A DNA stretch of 64,000 nt from Microstegium vimineum (Eukaryota; Streptophyta; Magnoliopsida; Poales; Poaceae), in NCBI GenBank assembly GCA_022036555.1, contig CM039124.1:48798785-48862784 (forward strand), read 5' to 3'. The notes beneath the pieces are model-generated. The model saw only the letters and a list, made by a program, of their open reading frames with translations. It was not told the DNA's origin and did no database searches. A program made the position numbers and the translations under genes. The first letter of the stretch is position 1; each line of letters starts with the position of its first letter. Below, piece after piece: positions 21,442 to 31,105 of the stretch.

Positions 21442-23090
21442 CTGCACACAGTAGAAAAAAATGCAGCAATGAATTTTGTATGTCATTCAGTACCAAACCA
21501 ATGATTAGCCGTACCAGAAAGATATATTGAAGAAGTGTGAAGAATGGAATTACCCGTACCAGAAAATTTCATGTTAATGGAAGAAACTTGTTTGGAAAAA
21601 AAATATGGTGGGCCATGTTGTATATCCATCGGGTTTAAACCAACTCTCATCAGCATTATGAATCAAGTTATTGTGCAGATTACTCCAACAATACTGATAA
21701 CTAAAAGCCTACAACTGAAAGTCTTGTAACTCTCACATTTAGTACGAGTCCTTACAGATGGGAATAAAATTTTCTTTGGACCTGATTCCAACAGCAGGGA
21801 ACGGGAAGCCTCAGATTTCCATGCGATGTCAGAATTTCACTTGATACTCCCCTATAATAAATTGTGATGCTTTCTTCAGATCAGAGTTTCTTACAATGTT
21901 TTGTGCAGTCACACAAGACATCTGCTTGATAGCATGAAACACCAAAACAGGTAATACTTTCAGATGCAACAGTATGGACAGATTCATAGTGCTGAATATC
22001 TCCTGGTATATTGCAAAAATTATATCTCGCACAGCCTACATTGTCATGTGAACAATCTGAATTTAGAAAAAAAAATCATAAGTTGTGGGTTATATCCTAT
22101 AAAGGATGATTGTGGCCCTAGAAAAAAGAACATGTGTTTCTACATCCTGATTTTAGATACAGTGGTAAGTAAATCATGATGCACTTGACTAAATAACAGA
22201 AAAAAGTATTGTAACTTTAATGCTATTGCTGGAGAATAATACATGTGATCTGCCCATTTGAATATGCCACTTTCTACATCCTAGAGCACTTACGATATAT
22301 ATCTCAACAAAAAAATCATAGAGCACAACAGAGTCAAGACATGGATAGCAATCACTCCCGACACGGGTCTTGTGCACTGCACACTGTACTGCTATGTTTT
22401 GCCTGCTGACTTGCTGAGCTTCTTGCATGATTTGCTTTGAAGCTATGGGCTTCACATTGTCTCGCACAAATTCATAGCAAGTTCTGAATGAATCTTCTTA
22501 GTAAGATTTACTGAAAGATGGGTCAAATTTTTTCTAAAACAAAAAAAGGCATTAGATAATGGTTATCTGAGGTCGATTTAGGAGATAGAAAATGAGATGC
22601 TATCCAATAAAAGGGCTCTATGAGTCTATGCAGTGGCATTTAGCTTATTTTCCAGCCATTTATGTACTACCTGAGGCAATAGGGACTATGATATATATTC
22701 ATATAAGGCCCAACATTAGCTTCAAAATTTTGACATTCTTGATTTGTGTTTGACTCCATGATACTTCTAATAATTAAAATTCTAAAAGATGGATAGAACT
22801 GACATTCCTCTTGCAATGCACTAATCAGACATGGAAGCAACCTGCGGAGCAGCAACATTTTGCAATTGACAACATTATAAACAATTGATACTACTTGGAT
22901 CAGTCAGGCAAATGCCATCTATAAAAGAAACACAGTCAAGAATTGCAGTAAAATCAAACAACAATTAAGATGTTCAGCTACAATGACCCCTGGAAGAAGC
23001 GGATTGTTGAGCACCTAATAAGCATAAGCATATAGTAGTAAGCGGGAACGGCGGGATATGTCACACTCACACCTTGTTAATGAAGTCAGT
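21442..23090. other. Mostly AT-rich sequence with weak exon-like segments on the - strand
   Basis: About 22470-22370 (-) has an open frame containing FVRDNVKPIASKQIMQEAQ. About 22845-22795 (-) has one containing LLPCLISALQEECQ after a CGCAG. Both could be exons of the same unidentified gene, but boundaries are not clear. The rest appears intergenic or intronic. Confidence 0.3.
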
Positions 23091-23224
23091 CGTCCGCGCC
23101 GTACGTGGACATGTACACACGGGCGGTGGCGTCCTCGTCCTCCGTCAGCGCGCCTTTTCCTTCTCAGCATAGCTTCGCGGCGGTGGCGCGACTTAGTGGC
23201 ATGGAGGCAGAGGAGGCGTGGCCG

Positions 23225-23487
23225 CGGATCAGGGAGGGGTGAGGGCGACAACACGAGCGCGAACGGCGCCGCCGGCCACGGATCGGGGCGGGACGAGGAC
23301 GACAACGGTGCTCCGGCCGCGGATCGGGGCGGGGCGAGGACGACGGCGGCGCTCCGGCCGTGGATCGGGGCGGGGGCGAGGACGACGGTGGCTCTTCGGC
23401 CGCGGATCGGGGCGGGGGCGAGGACTACGGCGGCTCTCCGGCCGCGGATCGGAGCGGGGCGACGATGACGACGGCACTCCGTCGGCC
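23225..23487 (+). repeat. 41-42 bp minisatellite, five to six units
   Basis: Units begin (C/T)GGATC at 23225, 23279, 23320, 23361, 23403 and 23445, so the period settles at 41-42 bases after a longer first unit. It lies within a GC-rich block (about 23090-23830). A period near 42 keeps frames open, so both strands show repeating arginine/glycine- or alanine/valine-rich frames that are probably artefacts of composition. Confidence 0.85.
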
Positions 23488-23830
23488 GGCGTTCTCCTTC
23501 TCTCCACCTCGTCCTTGCAGGGTACGGGATCACGGGAGGGGATCAAGCGGCGGGGAAGCAGAAAGCCAGGGGCGGGTGGACGACAGCCAGGGGCGGGTCG
23601 ACGGCCGCGCGCGCGGACGGGCGAGGCGTCCCGGTGGCCGACGTGAGCGGACGATTGGGGGAGAGAGGGGAGCGGGAGGCACAGGCAGGGGCCGGTGCGC
23701 GAGTACGGGTGCGGCCAGAGGGGTCGTGCGCGGTTGCGGATTCGCCGGGCAGCGTCGTGTGGGGCCGGGTCCACGCACTCGCGGGCGAGCGAAGGTGCGC
23801 CGGGCGAGCGAAACTGCGGTTGTTTTTTAG

Positions 23831-24478
23831 CTCGCCGGGTTGACGATTGCAAATCGTATGTTTTTAGCTGTAGCTTGTGCACTGACTAGGTGAGTCACGT
23901 GTGTTGCAACGGGAGAACACTCGTATATACATGGTGATATATGAAGCTGATGCTACACAAAATCAATTCAAACAAAAAAATATTATATTTTATGGGATTC
24001 TTTTGTTATATAGCATCATACACGTGTGCATTTGTTCAAATAAAAAATCACTTGCTTGATTCCTCGATATAGTAATTGTAGAAGAGACTTCGTGTGAACA
24101 CTAAAGATGTGCCACGTCAAACCAAACATGGCCCATCTAATAATTATTACTACCTAAAAAGAATATATAACAAAAATATATTAAATGTATTCTAAGATGA
24201 TTTGTAATTACAATTATATTATAATAATACTATGAATTATGATATACTAATAATCTTCTCGGTAACTCGAGAGAAACTTTATACATGATTGGCTAACATG
24301 GTTTTCAGTTGGATAGGATGCCATAATCTATGGTTCGATCGTGTCAAAATCCTAGCAAAACCATATCATAAAATAGAAGTATATCTGACATGTGCATAAT
24401 GCATGAAAATACAAAATAGAAGATCACAAATCAACATAATCAATCACAAGATCAAAAGAATTGTTGGTGTTCCCATAC
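23831..24478. other. AT-rich intergenic stretch after the GC-rich module
   Basis: It starts with the border GGGTTGACGATT...TATGTTTTTAGCTGTAG (23837-23873), shared with 19694 and 29811. The motif ending TTGCAACGGGAG (about 23885-23913) follows. No gene is visible beyond it. Confidence 0.4.
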
Positions 24479-24564
24479 CTTGAATCCTGTAATAGATGGG
24501 AGGATCGAGGCCACCTCTAGGATACTATGGGCTCTTGCATGACTTGCATAGTATTTTGCATCAG
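24479..24564 (-). pseudogene. Exon-like segment of an unidentified gene
   Basis: On the - strand an acceptor-like AG is followed by an open frame containing DAKYYASHARAHSILEVA and then ASILPSITGFK, ending at a GTATGG donor. It is a well-formed exon candidate of 86 bases. The gene is not recognised and neighbours on the same strand are fragmentary. Confidence 0.35.
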
Positions 24565-25591
24565 CTATACAAAATCTTGAGCACCTCACACAATCACATA
24601 TCTATTTGCAGAACAGAAATATTTAGCATCAAATTAAATGTTATGCCTTTAGATTCTAACCAGTAGTATATGCATTGACACTTAAAATAGAAGTGTAACA
24701 TGTACGGAACTATACAATCCAAAACTTCCTTCTTTTGCAAGAAGCCATTTTTAGGAGGAAAAAATGGTAGAGGAAAACAAAATTTATATCACTCACTTGC
24801 ATGGACAATGATGTACCTTGTGAAAGCAGACCCTAAGACCTGCACCATATACTCTGTATGTCGGGCAACATGATTCCACCGTTTAGAGTTGTCATCTCTC
24901 TGTTACTTTACTACTGCACGGTGCAGGCTGGACGTGCTTTGTGTCCCTAGCAGCAAGGCGGGTGCTTTGACTCCCACCAACAACACACAGTGGATGGAGT
25001 TGCCAACAATATTAATTGACGCCACTATTGGCAGGGAGGTTATTGGGCACACATTGTTAATTTTGATTGAAAACCCCACTGAGAAGGTGACACAAGGTTT
25101 GTTTAGAACTTTGCAAGCTAAAACTAAAGTTTGAAGAGATACCAAATATATGTTATAGAAGAAACACCATGGTTCCCTCCCCTTTGGTTTCGGGTCATTG
25201 GGTGTTTGACACCACTGCAATAGCTCATGACCGTCCTCTCAGCCAGCTTCAGCATGCTCCCTACAACAGATGAGTTTTCATAAGGATTGAATTTTCAGAG
25301 GAATTAAATTGGATAGAGAGAAAATGACACACGATAATGTGTTCCACTGATATCGCTTGGTTGGAATGTTGTTGGTCATGAGTCATGACGACGCTGGCAA
25401 GGGTCTCGCACTGGCCATCTCCATATATGGGGATACAATACAAATCTCATTTTGGATAATATAAAGTACAGATCAAGTGATCAGTCTCTGAACCATCTAC
25501 CGAGGATGCATGAAAATTGAAAAACCAATCATGTACAAATTACTGACCTTTCAGTAGCCACGATCTGATCTCACGCGCTCCTGAGCTTTGG
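24565..25591. other. Intergenic or intronic; no gene seen
   Basis: Mixed composition. A + strand frame at 24889-25134 has no family resemblance. About 25591-25545 (-) is open and ends at a GTCAGT donor. It looks like the continuation of the exon-like fragment on the other side of the solo LTR. Confidence 0.35.
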
Positions 25592-28500
25592 TGTAACACC
25601 CTAAAATTTGAAAATAGAAATTAGATATAAATTTGCTTAAATTTGATTTAATTCAAATCATTTTGTGAAACATGGAATTAAATAAATAAAACTAGAACTA
25701 AATATCATGCTAGGGTTCAACATGTTGTGATGCATCTCATGCCCCTGCATTTTTATTGTGTGGCTTGGTTTGCAAAATCCTAGAATTTATATTTCAAAAT
25801 CTATTTTGAAAAATCAATTTGCAAAATCAAATTTCAATTCTAAAAATAAAAAGAAAAAGAAAATCCTTCACCCTCTCTTTCTAGCCCGAGAGCCATCAGC
25901 TGTTTTCCTCTTCTCTCCGCACTGGCCGGCCCACTCGGCCGCAACCTAGCTCGCCCGCTTGCCTCCCTCTCTCCTTCTCTCCCACTGTGGCCCACTTGTC
26001 GGCGCTCCCTCTGCCAGCCCGGGCCCGCTTGTCGCGCCGTTCTTTCTCTCTCTACCTCTGACCCCTGACCCAGGTCGTCAGCGCCCCTCTGTTCTCTCTC
26101 CTTTCCACTGACGAACGGCCCCGCTTGTCAGGCCTTCTTCTTCTCCCTCCGAGTCCGTTCTGGACTCCGTCCGCGCGGACTCTCTGTCTCGCACCGCGGC
26201 AGAACGCGGGAACCGCCGCATCCAACCGCGCTCTTCCTCCTTCCTCTGCTGGGCAGTGGCCCCACCGCGCGTCGCCCTCTTTCCACCCGTGTCGCATCGG
26301 ACACTGCCGCCCACCGCGCCCTTCACTGCACCGCCCGCGCGCGGCCTCCGCCCCCGTAGCCGCATTACTCTTCTCTCTGCCTCCTTAATAGCGTCGCCGC
26401 CGCGCCGTTTCCCATCACGTGAACCGCGCCCGCAACCGCCCTCCCGTAGCCGCATAGGACTCTCTCTCTCTGCCTCCTTTAAATAGCGTCGCCGCCGCGC
26501 CGTTTTCCCCCATCCAATCGTGGAACCGCGCCTCGCAAGCGCCGAAGCAGTGCCGCCGTGCCGCCGCCCTGTCTCGCCGTCGCGTCGCCGTTCCACACGA
26601 TTCCAGCCACCGTAAGCTTCGTTGAGTTCCGTTTTGGCTTCGCAAGTCCGCAGGACATCTTTCCCCTCTCTTTTTCTTCCTTGTTGCGCTCCGTTTGACC
26701 TCGCCGTCATTCTGCAGAACGCCGCTGCCGCTGTTCTCTGTCGCCGGCCGTCTCCGTTCATCCCCGAACCCTGCAGTGCCCCTAGGTGAGCTCGTCTCTC
26801 TCTCCCCTCGCTCCCCGACCAAGTTCCATGCGAAACCGAGCACCCTAGCCCGTTTTTGCCTCGCGCCGCCGTGTGCCGGCCGTCGGTCAGAGCGCTCCGC
26901 CGTGCCGCGCCGCTCAGCTCCGGTGGGGAAACCACCGTATTCCACTCCGATCTAATCTACGCCCTTCATCCGCGATCCGATGGCCACCAACACCGGATAC
27001 CCCTTCACCCTGAACTTTTGCTAAAGAGTCCCTGGACTCTTTGACTCTGAACCCGCCGTCCTTAGCAACTTCCAAGGAACCGTTTTCCCTTTCGGAAAGC
27101 GTAAACTTCGCTTTTCTCATCTGAAGTACGCTTTCTGTTTTCAGAACCGTAAACCCCTCTGTTTCAATCCAAAATCCGTTTTCCAATTTACAGTTTTGCC
27201 ATCTGTTTTGAAAACCCTATATCTCCCTCGTTTCAAATCCGTTTTGACCCAAACAAGTTGCGTTAGCTTCGTATTTTCAAGACCTATCTAATGGTACAGT
27301 TTTCATCTATGTTAAAGTCTTTTGAAAATCAAAGTAAATTAATTCTTTAATGTTTTAATCTTGCCCTCTTCAAAATCTTGTTTAATTTATAAATCTCTCG
27401 TTCTAGATCCGTTTTGTTCCGTTCGAGTTGTGTTGGTTTCGTAACGATGAGATCTACCTGTTAGTAACCATATCAAATATGTTTTATTCTCTGAAATAAA
27501 ATGATAATTGATTAATCTATATAATCAATGGTTTTCCAATTAAAATCAAATAGGGTTTCCACCTCGGCTTTTCATAAAACAAAACATACTTAGTTTAATC
27601 TTGTTTTTACAAAGCAAAGTAATGTGACTTAATTCAATTTGGGTATTTCTCTGAAGTATCCAATATATGCTTTTTATATAGATAAAATAAATGAATTCTA
27701 ATTCTCTTTTAAAAGCTAATCTTCGGTAGACGTTTCTTTTCCTTTATAGATCCGATTAGCGTGATTCTCGCGTCTGCGTGATCGTAGCAAGACGTAGACT
27801 TCTTTTAAATCTTTTTCATTGATTGGTGTATTGTTCTGAAGTAGATGTATTGTATGTTTTGTATGATTGTTCAGATGCTTGTGTGGTGTTTATGATCTTG
27901 TCCAATCGGTGAAATTTATGTGGAGATCAAGAAGAAGTCATCAGAAGATCGAGAATCAAGTGAAGAAAGGATCTAAGAGTTTAAGGCAAGTTTAACATGG
28001 GATCATCCTTGTTACCTATTTCACCCTAATTCATCTAGTCATTATTGCATGTGTCTAATTTGATTCCTATTAGATCTATACCATAGCTCTGTTATCCTTT
28101 ACCTTGTCACCATGGGTTTCATGCATATGGGTAGCTTTGCGATGCTTTACAATAATGGATCGTGAGATGAATCTTGACTAATGATATATGCAACAATGAA
28201 ATAAAACTGGCTTTTATAGCAACATGGAATAGGACCCCACTGTAGGGCAAAAGCTGGGATTTCTAATACAACCACGAGTGCTATAATGGCTCTGGCTTTA
28301 GTCAAGTATAAAGATTCGTACTAGCATGTTGGCAGTTCGTGAAAGGCACCATCGCCGAGCTGGTTGCAGGGCATGTTCTAGGGTGGTTACCGCTTCGAAA
28401 GGTACCATCGAGTAGAGGCTTTGCATACCCCTTGCCCTTGGGTCCGTAGGGTCTGTCAACATGTTAGGAAGACTTTTGAAAGACTTCATAGTGTTCCCTG

Positions 28501-29133
28501 CCCGCTCACTTTGGAAGTGTTTTGGGAGTCATGATCCCGGGCATATGGGTAACATGGCTTGTGGGTAAAGTGTATAACCTCTGCAGAGTGTAAATCTATC
28601 ATGATAGCCGTGCTCACGGTCACGAGCGGCCTGGAAAACTCACAGTGTTAGCACTCATGTTGTTGAACAACTTATGATGGTAAGTTTGAAGATTGTTTCA
28701 TTAATGATCATGTGGTTATCAACTGGGTTAAGCATAACTAAAGCTAATTGTTGTTAAAACTTGATCAAGTTAAAAACAACCGCAGTAAGACAGTGTCAGC
28801 CTTTTGAGCTTCATAACCCTGTGTTAATCTTACTGAGTACGTTAAGTGCTCACCCTTGCCTTATCAACCATATCAGATTGCAAAGAGCAACAGTTAAGGG
28901 AGTTAGGCTTGTGATCAACCAGTCAGTTGTCCCTGTGAAGTTGGAGCCTTCGCCTGAAGTTCGGAGTCGTCTTTCCGCTGTTTGCTGTGTTGAGGTTATC
29001 CTTTGATCTTATATGTTATGTATTTAAGTATTGTCTTTTGATATCACCTCAGTTTGTGACTATATGTGAGATTTGACTTTCTGAGCTCACATATGATGTA
29101 AATCTGGTTTTATTCTTAAAACTGGGTGTGACA
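25592..29133 (+). mobile_element. Probable solo LTR of a long-LTR gypsy element (Tekay/Del type)
   Basis: The 3542-base block starts TGTAACACCC and ends GGGTGTGACA, giving inverted termini of TG...CA type. Flanks are TTTGG (25587-25591) and CTTGG (29134-29138), a near-perfect 5-base target duplication. It has no coding domains. AT-rich ends enclose a GC-rich pyrimidine-rich part (25880-26950), and a stretch near 28830 (TTACTGAGTACGTTAAGTGC) is of a kind widespread in grasses. Chromovirus elements of the Tekay/Del group have LTRs of this length. A solo LTR fits best. A non-autonomous element is the alternative. Confidence 0.6.
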
Positions 29134-29239
29134 CTTGGCCACCAGCATGCATCAGGAAGAGTGTTGCACATGACAATACTAGGCAACATCCCCTGTCTAA
29201 GCATTTCGTCGAACAGCTCCCACCTAAACCTGCTTGCTT
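29134..29239 (-). pseudogene. PPR-like exon fragment cut by the solo LTR
   Basis: After a TTACAG acceptor the - strand frame includes LFDEMLRQGMLPSIVMCNTL, close to the helix pair of a pentatricopeptide repeat. The frame stops at the insertion point, and 25591-25545 continues open to a GTCAGT donor on the other side. This is not a piece of the PPR gene at 31106 as far as I can see. It may be a captured gene fragment or a remnant of another PPR gene. Confidence 0.45.
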
Positions 29240-30554
29240 CTGTAACCAAAGGTGAGCATGCTAGGACCGGGGTGGGGGATCTGGAGGTGGTTGAGGCCGG
29301 GGCAGCGGCGTGGCGCTCGACGATGGGCGCAGGTAGAGGAGGCCAGGGCGGAGTCGTGGCAGCCTGCATCGTGGAATGGGGCTGCAGGCGCTCTGGTTGT
29401 CTGCGGCGTCCGTGGGAGATCGTGAAGGCCAGGGCAACGTCGTCCGCAGGCACTCTGGTGGTCGGTGTCGTCAGTGGGAGGTCGTGGGGGGCCGGGGCAG
29501 CAGCGGGGTGCTCTGCAACGGCGGCGTGACTGGAGATGGAGGAGACGAAGGCACCTCCGGAGCGCCGCGCTGCCTTCTCCTGATGCCGTACTGCTGCCTC
29601 GCCCTTGCCGTTTCCTCTTTCCGATCGTGGGGTGTGAGCTGCAGTCGTGGGTCGATCAGTGGTTCCACAGACGCGGGATTGGGCGGGGGAATTAGCGTAC
29701 GTGTTGAGGAGGCCAGGCTAGCGATGGATCGTGCGGGCGTGTGTAGAGCAGACCGGGCGAGCGATAGAGCGAGCGGGCGTGCGAAGAGCCAGGTTGACGA
29801 TTCCTTTCGCTATGTTTTAGTTGTAGAGACTACATCCGCCCCTGGCGCTGAGACTGTTGTGGCGGACGATCGACATGGCCACTAGCTAGCACGGACAGAT
29901 GTACATGGCAGATATGTACTTGCCGATCGAAGCAAGAGACGGCACCTGTTCAATCATATACACCGAGCTATACAGACATGCATACTGTTGTATGCTAGGA
30001 GCTACGGAGTACAGAGTACGTAATAGCATCCACAGTGTGGAGAACCAGGATCGGTTTGATCTTAGACCCCACGAATGACAGGACAAGTCTTGTTATCCGT
30101 TCCACAGTGTGTAGAACCATGTACCGGCTTTATAAGTGAGACCCGCACAAAAAAGAACAAACGCGGGAGCGTCAAAAGTAAGAAAGAGAATAGGTGTGAG
30201 AAGCAAAGCACAAATATTTTTCTCCTTCGAGTCGGGTTCGATGCTTCGGACCTGGGTCTCCATCGTACTGGCCTTGCAGTGTATCGACGTAGGTTCGATC
30301 TATACATTTATTGTATCGACGCGGGTTAGAAGCGCACACAGATGATGCTCTAACAAAGATATAGTAGCCGCGACGATATCGATGATCGAGCCTGCGCAGA
30401 GGGACGACGACGACGACACGCGCGGCGTGCGCGGCAGGCCAGCAGGCCATGTCCATGTCGCGTGGCGAAGGCCGGCCGGTAGCGTCGTCGTCGATCGCGG
30501 CGGAAATGCGTCCGCGCCGGCGCCGCGGACGTATATGTGCAGCCATGCACGCAC
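29240..30554. other. GC-rich module and intergenic sequence
   Basis: 29250-29810 is GC-rich and resembles a first-exon/CpG-rich stretch. It ends in the shared border GGTTGACGATT...TATGTTTTAGTTGTAG (29792-29826). Frames are open by composition only. 29880-30540 shows no gene. Confidence 0.4.
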
Positions 30555-30778
30555 CGTACCCGGCCGCCATGCACGCATGCACCCACGCGCATGCACGGTG
30601 AGTGCGTTTACGCACGCGCGCATTACGGACAGGGCCTCGGCCCGTATTTTTTTAGCAGGAGAACAGGGGCAGTGTGTGTTAGCACGAGGACAGGGGCAGC
30701 GACAGTCATTTGTCACTCTCATGCTGACTCAGATCGCACTAAGAACGTAGAGCTACGCAGAGCTGGCATGTCACGAGT
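30555..30778 (-). repeat. Right arm of a large inverted repeat
   Basis: Reverse complement of about 19722-19860, with an extra internal stretch of about 50 bases that itself contains a near repeat of GGACAGGGGCAG. It lies about 270 bases upstream of the PPR gene. Confidence 0.65.
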
Positions 30779-31105
30779 GTAAATATGGTAAATGTGTATT
30801 GTTCTCATTCGTTGTGTGACAAATTAGTATGATCATCTCATAAGGTGAGATCTGAGAGTGACCAATTCTTATAATGATAAAAAGTTAAATCTTCCCTCCT
30901 CTTCCGGCTCCGCGAACAGACTTGTTGGCTCTCGCCGGTACGCACCGCCGCGGCCCGCCGGGCGCGCGGCCGGAAAAAGTGGTCAGATGAGGAACCCCGC
31001 ATAACAACACCTCCCTGCGCACGGACAAAACCATGCCAAATCGTGGTCGCGCACGGAGAGAAACCCTTGAAAAAGCGCGACCGTCGCGGCTCACAGGAAG
31101 CAAGC

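Noticed and set aside
23225..23487. Regular repeats that might suggest a CRISPR-like array
   Set aside because: Units are contiguous and near-identical throughout, without unique spacers, and the window is a plant nuclear genome.
23229..23882. Arg/Pro-rich frames on both strands over the minisatellite
   Set aside because: Openness follows from GC content and a period near 42. The repeating residues differ by frame and resemble no known protein.
24889..25134. An 81-codon + strand frame
   Set aside because: No recognisable motif, no splice or start context, and similar-sized frames occur throughout the region by chance.
26078..26945. Long - strand frames inside the 3.5-kb LTR-like block
   Set aside because: Low-complexity Arg/Gly/Glu-rich translation of a pyrimidine-rich region. 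No domain is visible and both strands are open.
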